NCBI RefSeq assembly: GCF_918797505.1
Contig: NC_092800.1
Location: forward strand, 46,059,864-46,123,863
From: Bemisia tabaci
Lineage: Eukaryota > Arthropoda > Insecta > Hemiptera > Aleyrodidae
DNA length: 64,000 nucleotides
Reading direction: 5' to 3'
How positions within the stretch are numbered: position 1 is the stretch's first letter; every line of letters starts with the position of its first letter. The notes under the pieces were generated by a model. The model saw only the letters and a list, made by a program, of their open reading frames with translations, did not search any database and was not told where the DNA came from. This document shows, one piece after another, positions 10,335-21,539 of the stretch. Made by a program: the position numbers and the translations under genes.

Positions 10335-10437
10335 CTAAAAAAAAATCGATAATAATGATTTAGAGGCACGAATTAACCGTAATTTTTACGCCTTCCTATT
10401 CTCTCGCTGCAATTTGATGGCCGTATTCATAGTCATA

Positions 10438-10575
10438 AGCCTGTGTCACACCATCAAAACTAGCCATCAAAATATCAAGGCCAGGTGTTGGGATTGGCTT
10501 ATTCGATGACTTGGACCAATCACAGCACTTGATCTTGACATTTTAATGGAGTATTTTCATAGTGTGACACAGGCT
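10438..10575. mobile_element. M5 short foldback element
   Basis: Ends AGCCTGTGTCACAC and GTGTGACACAGGCT are inverted around ~110 bp that include CCATCAAAATATCAAGG and its near-inverse. No coding capacity. Both copies carry it. Confidence 0.85.
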
Positions 10576-10592
10576 ATCCCTTTAACAGCTCT

Positions 10593-11123
10593 GCCGTGCC
10601 ATGGTAAAACGCCTAATGAACACTGGAATGTTGCTAAACTCACTCTCAGAAAATACTAGTTTTTTAAGAAAGTTATGAATATTTATTTTATTTTTTTTTT
10701 TAATTTTTTTTTTTCAATTTTTAGACACTTTAGATCAAATTGCGAACAAAGTTCTCTTGAATTTTGTATAAAAAATACTTAAAGATTTCCTTGAAAATTC
10801 GCGATTTGTCGAAAGAAGTTTGACAACGTCTGCAGGATCATATGGATTGCATTTTGCAAAAAGGAACCACTAGCATTGCAATGATGCTAAGATTGTGCAA
10901 CTTCATCTTTTCCAATAAAATTGCGGAAATCGTGAAAAACTATGACATTTAGATGGTAATTTTTGTCTTAAATTTACAGTTTTAGCGAGTAAAGTAGAAA
11001 CTGTTCATGGATAATCGGGTTTTTCCTCCAAGACAAAAAAAGTTGCACAATCTTAGCAACATTGCAATGCTAGTGGTTCCTTTTTGCAAAATGCAATCCA
11101 TATGGCGTTTTCCTTGGTACGGT
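10593..11123. mobile_element. M1 MITE interrupted by M18
   Basis: Left end GCCGTGCCATGGTAAAACGC, right end GCGTTTTCCTTGGTACGGT. Copy 2 (44354-44616) has the same element uninterrupted. The added length is the M18 insert at 10843-11100. Confidence 0.85.
10843..11100. mobile_element. M18 MITE, TA target, copy 1 only
   Basis: Ends TGGATTGCATTTTGCAAAAA and its inverse, arms ~45 bp, flanked by TA on both sides (10841-10842 and 11101-11102). The empty site in copy 2 reads GGATCATACG. A TA duplication and terminal inverted repeats fit the Tc1/mariner group. Confidence 0.9.
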
Positions 11124-11269
11124 AGGATGCACCATTTATTAACAGCGTGATTATCGGGATTTGGTTCTTTTTCTTCCTTTTTTTAACAAATTGCTGTGCA
11201 TAATGGCGGTCATTTTTAGTTTTGATGGCTCATCTGTGTTAAAAATTCTGTTTTAGTCCTAGGACGCAC

Positions 11270-11460
11270 TTTTTAAAGCAGAAATCACCGAAGTTCGCAA
11301 ATTCCGCACGCAAGTTGTGAAGTTAGTATGTAGTGAATTTTAGACTTCCCCAAGTTGCTCATGGTGGTTTTGAGCTTTCTTCTAGGACTACCAACAATTT
11401 TTTTTTTTTTTTTTTTTTTTTTTTCACTCCGGTAGAAGTTTGCAACAGAGAGCAGAATAG
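11270..11460. mobile_element. M4-like arm with poly-T
   Basis: Shares CAGAAATCACCG-type, TGTGAAGTTAGTATG and AAGTTTGCAACAG segments with an M4 arm. A 27-base T run lies at 11398-11424; copy 2 has only ~10 T plus an M16 insertion nearby. Confidence 0.5.
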
Positions 11461-12804
11461 TTTATTTCACCAATAGTGCGACTTGACGAACTTCGGCAGC
11501 GCTGTAGTGATTTGGCCTAATCTCAATTGGAATCCCGGAGAATCCAGGCCCCATGCGGAATCCGAATTTCCTAAATCCCCAAGAACTCGCCATTCTTAGC
11601 TTGCTCTAAGCGTGCGCACAACCATTCAGTACGCAGCGACGGCGACGCCTCGCATCGACGCCCGTTGCCGGATTTCGTGGAATTTGGAAAATCATTAATG
11701 TCTCGCCTGAAAACCAGCCCAATATGTGCGGGAAAAATTAAATTTCCATTTTATCGCGAGAGAGTTTCTTGGTTACTTTCATTCTCCTTCTTTTCAATTT
11801 TTTTTTTCAATTTTTTTTTCTTTTTATTTTTTCATTTTACATTCATGAGACAGACACAGATTTCGTCTCTCGAGAATTGCCCAACTCTATGCTTAAGTTA
11901 GTTAGTTATTATAATTTTGAGACATTCAGCGACTCAGGCTATTAACGTCTTTACAGTAACGTTTATATTGCATTAAATTAATGGATCGAGAATTTCCATA
12001 TTTTTGGCTACGGAGTCCCTTTTGAAAATTGAGCAACATGCGCCCGAACCATTTTCCCGCAAATTTTCGGCTGAATTCAGTTTTTCATTTTCCAGATTTT
12101 CCCCACAAATTTAGGCATTTTTCAAAACAAGCAACTCAAATTCAGTCAAGCGTCTCCTCTGCATTGATTGTATGTTTCTTCTTCTTCTTATTTTACCTCA
12201 TTTTTTATTGAAAATAGCATTCACCTCCACACAGGTTCATGTACGATTGAAAAAAAGGGAAAATTAGAAGAACACAGAGTTTTCGATTTGGCAGAAAACT
12301 CCAGGGATCATGAGATGAGGGTGAAAAACACGCTATTATTCGGAGTTTTACCGTAGAGATCCTACCTACGATGTATCGAATTTGACTCAAACAATAACTA
12401 AGAATGAACACTCTTCACTATACTTCTGATGAAAATGCTCTAGTTTTAATTATAATCTAAAATAATTTAAATAAACCGAAGCTAATAATTTCTTTTGAAT
12501 TTTTGGTTGAATTTGGCAACTGGTGTTATCGGAATCTGTAGTCAAATGAGCTCTTTCAGCCCTGCCTTTTATTTTTCGGTTCGCGCCGCGTTGAGTTATC
12601 GCTAATGGACTCGCGAATAGTGTACATTTTTTCCGCCTTTGTCACCCAGCTTAAAGGCGGCCAAAATGGCCAATCCATCCTCATTGCAGAATTGCATCTG
12701 GCCTGAGTCTAATGGACTCATCGCCAAAATTGGTCGCATATTAATTTCTCAGTGCATGATAATTAATTTTCACTTTGGTTTAGGCGTCAAAGTACGCTCA
12801 CAAT
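11461..12804. other. No feature recognised
   Basis: Contains a short GC-richer patch at 11590-11690 and a pyrimidine tract at 11770-11840. Small frames here are unsupported. Copy 2 is almost identical over this stretch. Confidence 0.45.
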
Positions 12805-12931
12805 TCGTCGCTCCTCTGGCGCAAGGGCGTATCTCGATTTCCATATGAGCCCCAGAAATCATGTACTTATACGTAAATTAGGGCTCATGTGAAAATCGAG
12901 ATACGCACTTACGCCAGAGGGGCGACGAATT
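12805..12931. mobile_element. M3 foldback element, near-perfect arms
   Basis: AATTCGTCGCTCCTCTGGCG at the left and the inverse CGCCAGAGGGGCGACGAATT pattern at the right, arms ~50 bp. AATT at both edges may be a target duplication or part of the ends. Confidence 0.85.
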
Positions 12932-13386
12932 CAGTAAATCAATTAACGCAATAATTTTTGCGTGGAGGATTACGCCGACCAAATCCCCATTTGTATCGCG
13001 GGAGTCTCTGAACTCCATACTTATGCTTATTCGAGCTGAAAGCATTTCAGAAGAATTTTTAAAGAATTTATCATGAGTGACTGACCGTGCTTGATGATTT
13101 TTGAAGTGTCAGAATATCCAGATAATGACTTTCACTTGAAAATGCAAAGAAATACGGCGGCAAATTATCGTGTCTTGCATTTTCTCACGAGCAACTCAAA
13201 ATGTGAAGCGGTTAAAAAAAATCTAAAATATAGCAATGAAGTTTTTCATCATCGAGCGAAATTTTTGAGCATGAATTTCATCTCGAAACAAATTTTAAAG
13301 AAAGATTATAATTCATCTTAAGTGCCATCATCAGGAGTAAATCTGAGCTTTTCAATTAAAGAGGAACCTAATGGCCCGAGGAAAAC
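12932..13386. other. No feature recognised
   Basis: The 76-residue frame at 13091-13321 has no splice or start context and is shortened in copy 2 by a one-base change in an A run. It is not treated as a gene. Confidence 0.4.
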
Positions 13387-13531
13387 AATTAGACTACATT
13401 TTGCAATTAGGAGCTACAGTTTCTGGCTCGTCCGTAAAAGTACCTATGTCAATAGGGAAATTAATGGCACATACATTGTTTTTATACTGAGCTAAAAAGT
13501 TTAGTACCGAATTGCAAAATATAGTCCAATT
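13387..13531. mobile_element. M8 short foldback element
   Basis: Ends AATTAGACTACATTTTGCAA and TTGCAAAATATAGTCCAATT are inverted, ~145 bp in all. Frames called here are artefacts of the element. Confidence 0.8.
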
Positions 13532-14557
13532 CTTGACGTAAACTTGAGGAAATTCGCGTTTCAAAGGCCTGAAGGGCTGTTGCAATGCTGCAAACATTAT
13601 GCAACTAAGCTCCTCATATATTACTGAACCAGCTCCAAGAGCTTTGTCTTTCTCCTTTTTTCCCCTCCAATATAATTTGGCTGCCTAATAATTTATTTTT
13701 CTGACCGTCAGAAAAACTGTACGATTTGAGCCCCATTGTCAGCTTTCTAGATCCTTTTACCAAGGAGGTCCTCATTTTGAAGGCAAACTTTCACCGACTT
13801 TCTCATAAAAAGTTAATTGAAAATTGACCCGAATTAGTCAAAGAGCATTTTAATTTGCTTAATTTCCCCTCTTATTTTATTTGATTTTTTATGAAGAAAC
13901 TGAGCAACATTCTTTGAAATTGTTTTGAAAAATATCATTCAATATTTTGCCAATTTATTCTTCATGATGCGAGAAAATTTCACAAAGAGTTTCAAGACTG
14001 AATGGTCCTGTGAAAAATAAAAAACGGGGAGAAATTAGGCAGTTTTGCTGATGCTGGTCAAAGCCGTTCAAATAAACTTCATCGCTTCAAAGGTCATAAA
14101 ATATTTCGTATTCAGGACAACAAAGTAGCCGTAACAAGTCTGTGAAACCGTCTTCGTCGTTAGTTTTCTTTTAAAAAAAGAAAATTTGCAATGGAATCTG
14201 CTACGTCGCAAGTCGAATTCCGTGTTTTTCCCATCATCATCATCATCGATCAACCTGTTGTGAGGAGAAGAAGAAAGATTCCGGTTGGAATATCGGTGCA
14301 CAAATTGTCAACATCAGATGGTCGATAAATCATTGATGAGTAGCTAAATTAATATACATGCTATTTTGTCGATGGGCAACACCAGAATATCAACAACGTG
14401 GGCGGGAATTGGCTGTCGTTTGTCCGAGCGACAACCGAACGAGGTTTACAGGTTGATGATTCGCAATAGTTAATCGATCGGATGATACGATGTGACGTCT
14501 TACGCGATCACCGATTTGCTAATCGTTTATCGACGGTGTCACACTACTGTAAGGTTG
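13532..14557. other. No feature recognised
   Basis: A (CAT)n run at 14231-14250 and otherwise unique AT-rich sequence. Nearly identical in copy 2. Confidence 0.45.
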
Positions 14558-14772
14558 TACAGGGCGATCCGAAAGTCCCGCAGCACCCTCGTATCCCCTA
14601 GGGTTCTCGCCCCTTTTCAGGTGATCCCTCCTAAATTCTGAGGGCTCCCGAAAGTCGTTTCCTTAGACCTAGGAACACCGACAAAATTTCAAAACTCCAT
14701 CGTAATTTCCTCGAAAGTTGCAAGGGCGATGTCTGATACTGGTGGTGCCACGGGACTTTTAGATCACCCTGT
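14558..14772. mobile_element. M9 mariner-like MITE
   Basis: TACAGGGCGATCCGAAAGTC at the left and GGGACTTTTAGATCACCCTGT (split arms) at the right are inverted. The ACAGGGTGATC-type end is characteristic of mariner-like elements. About 215 bp, no transposase. Confidence 0.7.
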
Positions 14773-14990
14773 TGGACAAAATTTGGAAACTTTAAATGCT
14801 TATAACTCCATTTATACAAGACTTTGAGGTTCTAAAAGTGGTTCCATTGGTTTTCTTGTGAATCTTCTTCTAGAATCACCCCTTAAGGTTCAAAATATGA
14901 CGTAATAAGTATAAAAATTTGCAGTTTTAGTCTAAAATTCCATGTCCAACCCCTCTAAATAACTCGATCCACTGTGCGGCGTTTCTCCGT
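14773..14990 (+). mobile_element. M10 repeat
   Basis: Starts GGACAAAATTTGGAAACTTT and shares order and spacing with the reverse complement of 19881-20110, ending near CACTGTGCGGC. Adjacent to M9. Confidence 0.65.
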
Positions 14991-14998
14991 AGAATCGT

Positions 14999-15289
14999 GG
15001 GCTGATCATTGAAATTATTATACAATCCCGAGAATATACAAAGGATACAATAGGAAAATGGAACGACCCTATCGGTTGAAACGGATGGTTTTTACAGACT
15101 GAGGAGGAAAATAATGGACCGATTGTAGGACGGGTCTCTCATGGGCTGTTATACTAGTTTGTCCATGTCCATTACTTAATTCCCCTGCAAATTGCTTAAG
15201 TACCCGCTCCCATTAATACAAGAGCGCCTCATTTTTCCTTCCTCCTCTTTATCCAACACTTTGTCTGCCACTTTCAATAATCAGCCCGT
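14999..15289. mobile_element. M2 MITE
   Basis: Left end GGGCTGATCATTGAAATTAT, right end CTTTCAATAATCAGCCCG, ~290 bp, with GGTTGAAACGGATGG inside. Confidence 0.85.
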
Positions 15290-15303
15290 TCGATATCCCA
15301 CGG

Positions 15304-15337
15304 AAAAAATTAAATGGCTGATTTAACAATTAAATTG

Positions 15338-15404
<67 letters not shown>

Positions 15405-15578
15405 CTGCAATATTTCAACGTAGATTCCACAGCACAAAAATGCTACTTTAACCACCCCTGTGGTTGAATTAACTTACAATAAAGGTTAAAGTAGCATTTT
15501 TGTGTTGTGAAATCAACGTTGAAATATTGCAGTCACTTTATTTTAGCAATTTAATCGTGAAATCAGCACTTTAATGTT
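15304..15578. mobile_element. M11 foldback element with long poly-A
   Basis: Inverted arms include TTAAATGGCTGATTTAACAA and GCTACTTTAACCACC with their inverses. Inside the left arm is a run of 61 A (15340-15400); the copy 2 element has 36 A at the same place. The related element 24836-25060 lacks the run, so the A tract is an expansion in this element. Confidence 0.85.
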
Positions 15579-17256
15579 TTCTATGCCGGAAAAACGGTTG
15601 CTCTTAAACTCAAACATTGCTAGATGGCGTTGATGAAACCGCATATCGGAGGGGTTGGTTACTCTCGCGAATCGCAACATTTGAGACTCCACAAGTCGAT
15701 TAACCAAAACAAGCATTTTATATTTGCCGAGTACAGTAATTCCAAGGGATCTTATCTCGCCGAGGGAAGTAATAAAAAACGGAGGATAAGGCGGGGGTGG
15801 GACGAGGGGGGAGGAGGGAGGAGGGAGACATTGACACTGAAAAGAGACGGCGCCTCCATCCTCGCAAGGGAGGGAAGTTCAAAGTTGGGGAGCAGTTGAT
15901 AATGGGAAAAGAGTTGTCACGTTAGGCTGAAATATTTTAGCCGTCGCGCGGTGATTCAGTGATTCAATTTCAGTTTCGGGTCCTTTTCTTCGTAGCGGGG
16001 AGGCCACTTAATGGCCTTTCGGGGAATTCGACCCCCTTCTGCTTCTGCTAATCACTGCTATTCCGCCAGTTGGGGCTCGCGAGCAGCTGGTGTTTTTGCG
16101 ATGAAAAAAAGGATGCTCCAAGTCGATACGGTTTCTTGAAAAATGTTTGTGGCGTTTCCAGGGACAAAATTTTAGCGAATTTTAAGGGGGGAGGGCAGAA
16201 GTTGTTCGGAAGAGGTAAGAATTTTTGGGGCTTAGGACGAAATTTCTAAAAAATCTTTCTCCGGAAGGGAAAAGAATGTCTCGCCTAGAGATGAATCTCA
16301 TGAAACTGTAGAAAAAGCATGGGATTTTGTGATTTGCAAAACTTTTCAATTGGATTATGCCATGGAATAAATAGGAGCAGTAAAATCCCGATTTTGAAAT
16401 TTCGGAAATAAATATCATGTGTCAATTTTTGAATTTCCTATCCAATGCTAGGACGATTTTTCTCAAAAATTAGTTGAAATTTTATGAATAATGAATTTTC
16501 ACTTTCTAGCAAAATGAAATTTCAATTTGCATCTCTGCTCACGACTGTGCGTCTCAGCAAAAATGGAAGACCCCAAAAGAGGGTTGCATCCATCAACATC
16601 TTGTAACTCTTCTCCCGAATCCGAGCGACACTTCATTGAAAGCACAGAGCGCAGCATTGCGAGTTCATGCCTTGCGCCATCGCGCCTTCAATTTTGTAGA
16701 TGCAACACGGACATCCATCAAACACGAATAGTTGTGTCTCTGCGCCGTCATCAATGCGCATCTTTTCCCCTCTTCTATTTCCATATTTTATGTGTCTCCG
16801 AGGATACAAGCATTGTTCCGTAGGAATCCCTCGATTATTGTGAAAGCAAGGCGATCTACGAACCAAGAGCAAAAGTAGTAAAGGATCGGGGTGCAAAATG
16901 TATTCGGCCAGAAAATTTTAAGGGAAAAAATTATTTTCAAAATGGGCGGCTGATTTGAAAAATGTTGATACAAACGGGGAAGCTCAGTTGTATGAACCGA
17001 GGACACAGTACCAAAACCAAGAGTACCATTACATCGTGATCGCCCTCCCAGTAAGTATGCATTCGGCATTAAATCCTGTCGTCCATATAATTTAACGCTT
17101 TTTCGGGCTCACCTTCCGCGTTCAGTTACGCGCTTTTGTCAGTTGAACGACGATGTGGAGCGAATGGTACGACCGATATGCAATATAGTATATCACAATA
17201 TCTATGACCGAACTTTTCTTGGTGCAGAATTCCAGGCTCCGTTCGAAAACGCTCCC
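15579..17256. other. No feature recognised
   Basis: Includes a G-rich patch at 15780-15830. Frames at 15624-15899 and 16527-16823 have weak codon character and no splice support. Their preservation in copy 2 only reflects the recent duplication. Confidence 0.4.
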
Positions 17257-17410
17257 GCGGGCTGATTATTGAAATTGATAGATGTATCTGTAGACGAAGG
17301 AAACGAATAAAATATAGCGATCCTTTGAATATGAGCGGGTGATTGCAATGGACAAAGCGGGTAAATAATTAATGACTAACTAACGGAAACCACGAGAGAT
17401 CTTATGACTA
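17257..17410 (+). mobile_element. M2 MITE, left half
   Basis: GCGGGCTGATTATTGAAATT at the left, then the usual interior to CACGAGAGATC. The right half is missing. Confidence 0.75.
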
Positions 17411-17900
17411 GAGCTACCGGAGATTGGGTGACAAACATAAAGCACACATTTCAAAATAAGTAAGGCCAATATTCAGTGCTTTATTTGCGCTTAATTGTTC
17501 TTAAACAGCTCATACCACCAAAGGGCTAATAATCTAATGCCTAAACGAAATGTTAAGCCAACTTCACGCCCCAAAACCGTTTTCCGACCTTTTGCAGGGA
17601 AATTTGCAGGATAAAATTGTAGTTCGCGACAAATATTTAGTGCTGTAGTTCTTTCAATCTCCGAAGGGAAATTAGTTGGAATCCGTCAAACCGTTCTCTC
17701 ATCAGAGCCAATAAACCGGCTATGATTAGCCAACTTCACGCTCTCAAACTTTTTCTCGAACTTTTGCAGAGAATTTCTGCTAGAAACACTTGTTTTTTTT
17801 TCTGTTGTTTAATGGCTTTGCGACTAAGAAACACTTGTTCTTTGCTACAAAAATGTATTGCATCAAGTGTTCATCCAATTTCCGAGGAAAAATTCCATCA
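17411..17900. other. No feature recognised
   Basis: A repeated phrase (CCAACTTCACGC ... CTTTTGCAG ... AATTT) occurs at 17568-17606 and 17729-17776, suggesting an old local duplication. Confidence 0.35.
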
Positions 17901-18312
17901 TTCACTCCCTTAGTCCATAAAAACCACCCATTTCAACCAATAGGATTGATAAGCAGGATGTTTAGCATCAGGATTTTTCCGATTTTTTCGATTCTATCAG
18001 GATTTGAGGTCAATCAGAATTTCATCCCAATTTGATCAGGATTTGTGGAAAAATCGGTTGTGAAAACAGGATTTGAGAAAAGTCGGCAGTCCAATCAGAT
18101 TTTTTATCGAGCTATTTTTGTGAAGTTACGCTTGTGCAGAAATTTTGATGTTTCTTCGCAAAAAATCAGGATTTGGAAAAATTATGAAATCAGGATCTAG
18201 CAGTCAAAAATCAGGAAAAAGCAGGATTCCCCATATGAAAAAAACTAGACACCCTGATAAGTCCTTTTTATCTATAGCTTTGTCTATGGCTTTTATAAAT
18301 CGGCCGGCTGTT
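17901..18312 (+). mobile_element. M2 right half, split by M20
   Basis: M2 interior sequence at 17901-17948 and the M2 right end at 18262-18312 are separated by the M20 element. Both copies share the arrangement. Confidence 0.65.
17954..18256. mobile_element. M20 element with CAGGATTTG repeats
   Basis: Begins CAGGATGTTTAG and ends CTAGACACCCTG, an imperfect inverted pair. ATAAG flanks both sides (17949-17953 and 18257-18261). The interior repeats CAGGATTTG or close variants at least six times. Confidence 0.65.
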
Positions 18313-18720
18313 GGGCGATCAGCTCTCTGGTGGATGAAATTGAGATCGACTCCGGTGCGTGGTCACGCAATAACTCAAAATGCGGAGTCCTTCGCTTAGC
18401 TGACAAAATAGCGTAACCACACTCTAAGATGAGCCCGGGAGAGCATTGAGTTATATGGAGTACAGGGTTCAATTCGAAATGCAGTTACGTCTTTCTGACA
18501 TTCAAGCGACGAGTTGACGCCCATTAAAAATCGAGTAAGGAGATTAGCGACGCCGCCGCCGCACTCACTGGATCCGAAACGCCCGGAGAGACTCAACTTC
18601 CTCGCGAGGTTTCGCGGGGACGCTGCCGGAAGCACGCACATGCTAAATTACCAAAAGGAATTACGCGCCACGATGCCGCTCCGTCTTCAAAAATTAGAGA
18701 AAAGAGGACAAAAATGTCCC
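18313..18720. promoter_or_regulatory. GC-rich island, possible regulatory DNA
   Basis: Clearly richer in G and C than its surroundings, with a GCCGCCGCCGC run near 18550. Frames exist on both strands but none has splice support. Highly similar in copy 2 (52070-52485). A regulatory role is inferred from composition only. Confidence 0.25.
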
Positions 18721-18788
18721 TTTAATTATAATTCACATTTTCTCAAGTACGTTTATTGAGAAAGTAGGTTGGTTCGTTAGTAGATACG

Positions 18789-18962
18789 ACAATCGAAAAC
18801 ACAGGGAAAAGCGGAAACAAGGCTAAAGTACAAAATATAAAGGCAGGACGTTTCGGCACCTTACGGCACCATTATCAACTGCAAAAAGAATTAAAAATAA
18901 AAAGAAATTAAAATAAAAACCAGCAAACGGCGTTACATCGTGAAATTGGTAAATGAGACTGC
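18789..18962 (-). mobile_element. Retroposed fragment, copy 1 only, 12-bp TSD
   Basis: The 174-bp insert is flanked by TTAGTAGATACG on both sides (18777-18788 and 18963-18974). The empty site in copy 2 (52925-52940) has a single TTGGTAGATACG. Read on the minus strand the insert contains GGTGCCGAAACGTCC, a phrase common near the 3' ends of animal retroelements. The long target duplication fits retroposition. Confidence 0.75.
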
Positions 18963-19064
18963 TTAGTAGATACGTTTATTTGGTGCTTTTAACATTTGAG
19001 CCATTAACACCCCAGAGGAGAGATCAAAATAGTGTAGTACAGATCAATCAGTGTACGCGGAGGA

Positions 19065-19232
19065 AAAGTCCCCATGAATCCGAGTTGTGGTAAACCAAGG
19101 ATAGGGGAAGGGGGAGGGTCAAATTGCGCTCAAGTCGAGATTTAAACCGCTAAAATCAAGAAAAACCCCAAATTGACCCTCCCCTCTCCCATACCATGGG
19201 TCTAGCACAACTCGGATTCATGAGGACTTTTT
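19065..19232. mobile_element. Short foldback element, copy 1 only
   Basis: CCCATGAATCCGAGTTGTG and CACAACTCGGATTCATGAGG are inverted around a GGGGAGGG/CCCTCCCC pair. The surrounding ~245 bp (19057-19300) is absent from copy 2. Confidence 0.75.
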
Positions 19233-19300
19233 TGTGAGTGCTCTTTATACCCAAATGAACAACTTAAAACAATAAAATCGTGTATCCCAATTTTTCCCGC

Positions 19301-19614
19301 TACACGGAGAAAAAAAACTTCGTGCAAGGGACCCGAAGTTAAGGTCATGTGGATCGTTGAAGTTTTCGGATTTCGCATCCGAAAACTTGAGGTCCAGCTG
19401 CTGAAGTTCGGGTCAGACATCTGAAGCACTGAGGTACATATCGAAGGGTTCGGGTCACACATCTGAAGTATCCGGTACATATCTCAGTACTTCAGATGTC
19501 TGACCCGAACTTCGGCAGCTAGACCTCAAGTTTTTGGATGCGTGATCCGAAAACTTCAGAGATCCACATGACCTTAACTTCGGGTCCCATTCACGAAGTT
19601 TTTTGCTCCGTGTA
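19301..19614. mobile_element. M12 foldback element
   Basis: Ends ACACGGAGAAAAAAAACTTC and the inverse GAAGTTTTTTGCTCCGTGT. The interior has a nested mirror of GGGTCAGACATCTGAAG. Copy 2 has a shorter form (53016-53225), so interior length varies. Confidence 0.85.
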
Positions 19615-19629
19615 TATTAACCTCCGCAT

Positions 19630-19880
19630 TTGGAATATATGCTTGTTGCGCACGGTGGACACCCTGAGCCCTGTTCTGGCAGCGCTGTGCGGCGAGTGGC
19701 GGCGTGCGCAGCGGACGGTTTGCGTATTACGCGCTTTGCGCATAATTTCGCGGGATCGCGGGGATAAATGGCGGATTATGGCGATTGGCACGGGCCACGG
19801 GGCGCGCGCCCGCGCCTGGATGCTTGATTAAACGGTGGCAATTAATCGGGCTGTCGCGTCCTGTCCCTCGCCGCCGCACA
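19630..19880. promoter_or_regulatory. GC-rich island, possible regulatory DNA
   Basis: Strongly GC- and CpG-rich, with GCGCGCGCCCGCGCC and a GGATTA motif. Almost unchanged in copy 2 (53250-53500). No supported exon. Confidence 0.3.
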
Positions 19881-20110
19881 GTGGACCCAGTCAATCAGAG
19901 AGGTCGCACTTGAAATACTTGACTAAAATTGCAAATTTTAATGTTTATTTCCTCACATTTTAAATTTCAAGGGGTGCTTTTTGAAGAAAATTTCACGAGG
20001 AAACCATTGGAATCATCATTAGAGCCTCCAAGTTTTGCATTAACAAAGTTATAAGCTTTTAAAGTTTCCAAATTTTGTCCGACCTCTCCTATGGATCCAA
20101 CCCCTTGTGC
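19881..20110 (-). mobile_element. M10 repeat, reverse orientation
   Basis: Reverse complement of the repeat at 14773-14990. Its ends, GAGAGGTCGCAC and CCGACCTCTCC, are inverted with respect to each other. Confidence 0.7.
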
Positions 20111-20183
20111 GCCATTCAGCTCCAGCCGACGGCGACGGGAGATTTGATGTCTTCATCTTCATCAACCAGCGCGCTGCAACACC

Positions 20184-20430
20184 GCCGCGCTAAGGAGGAA
20201 CGCCGTATGAACATTCGAAATTTGCCAAATTTCCCCGGATAAAATATGTATTTTTGAGGAAACTGGTGCATGTTGTTCATGATATTCTTATACATTTTAG
20301 AAAAAATTGAGAACAAAATTGTCTGAAAAATTGGAAGAAATATATTTAAAAACGTTCCCAAAATTCGTGATTTACTACAGGAAATTTGGTAACGCCTGAA
20401 GACTCATACGGCGTTTTTCCTTAGCATGAC
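20184..20430. mobile_element. M1 MITE
   Basis: GCCGCGCTAAGGAGGAACGC at the left and GCGTTTTTCCTTAGCATGAC at the right, with AACATTCGAAATTTGCC inside. Present in both copies. Confidence 0.85.
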
Positions 20431-20706
20431 AGAACAGACGCCGTCTCACAGTTCTTTCGTCTTACCCAACAGAGCAGTGAACGTAAACACAAAGTGACAT
20501 AGAAACGTAGCAGCATGTGAGCTGAAAATTTCATTGAACAAATCTGTTGTTCTTCGTGAAATTTCCAATAACAATCCAAAACAAGCGGGAAAGCTCTAAT
20601 ACGTTCGTTTTTAGATTCAATCTTACAGGATACTGTGCAACGCCTCTGATGCGAAATAGTTGCTTAAAGCGTTGCGGCGCGCGCGGCAGGCAATCACACG
20701 CGCATA

Positions 20707-20780
20707 GGCGCCTACAAACCTAACGGGATACTTCACGCGTTGCGCAATGCGTGAAGTACCCCGTTAGGTTTGTAGGCGCC
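20707..20780. repeat. M24 74-bp hairpin, 32-bp arms
   Basis: Two 32-bp arms (20707-20738 and 20749-20780) around a 10-base loop pair with one mismatch. The copy 2 version pairs perfectly. The right arm and what follows resemble the units of the tandem repeat at 30139-30359. It could fold as a precursor-like RNA if transcribed. Confidence 0.8.
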
Positions 20781-20829
20781 AGTGCGCGTTCTGCGCTGCT
20801 AACACGCCGCTCCGCTCTGTGTTAGGCTC

Positions 20830-21519
20830 TAATATTTAAACTCGTGGAGTCAGCGTTTTTCAACTTATGATTTTGAAATGTTTACACTCTCTGCATTGAT
20901 TCTTCCCTTTTAAACTGATGAAAAAGAAATATGTACTACTGGAAAATATAATGTGTTTTTTGTAAATATAATAGTGATTCCGTGTCAAATTTTATGATTT
21001 TCAAAGCATTCAAATGTACCCTTTTATGTTTTGGGCTTTTACTGCGCTGCAGCGTGGTGTAAGCGCAACCAAACGCTCAAAATTGGACGTATTTGACTCA
21101 AGGAGGTCGATGTACAAATAAGTTAAAAACAAAAAATTGCGTGCTTCTTAGTTTTTTTCCTCTTTTATTAATGTTTGTATAGTTTCTTTCATCACGACTA
21201 CGGCTCATTGAGATTCATATCGATGCCATTGCTTGGAAAAAGTTTTACAAATATTTACCACATTTTAAAAATGTAAATGTTTTTAAAACGAAGTAATCAA
21301 TTTTATTAAAAAAAAGAATGTACATTTAAGGCATATTTTATATCGGAAATTTCAAGGATAGAAATGAAACCAAGTACTTACCAAAGACAATGTGAAAAGA
21401 TGAATCCAAAGAAGAAATTAACATTTCATTTAAAATATGAGTTACAATAACAACACCTCATTCTCTCTTAATTTTCTCATTTCGATATTGTCAATATAAT
21501 TTTACACACGGAATAAAAT
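20830..21519. other. AT-rich, no feature recognised
   Basis: Shared with copy 2 except for the M17 insertion there. Confidence 0.4.
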
Positions 21520-21539
21520 ATGACGCTTGAATTTGATTT

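Noticed and set aside
15624..15899. 91-residue frame identical in both copies
   Set aside because: The whole surrounding region is equally conserved, so conservation is not evidence of coding. The C-terminal half is a G-rich low-complexity stretch.
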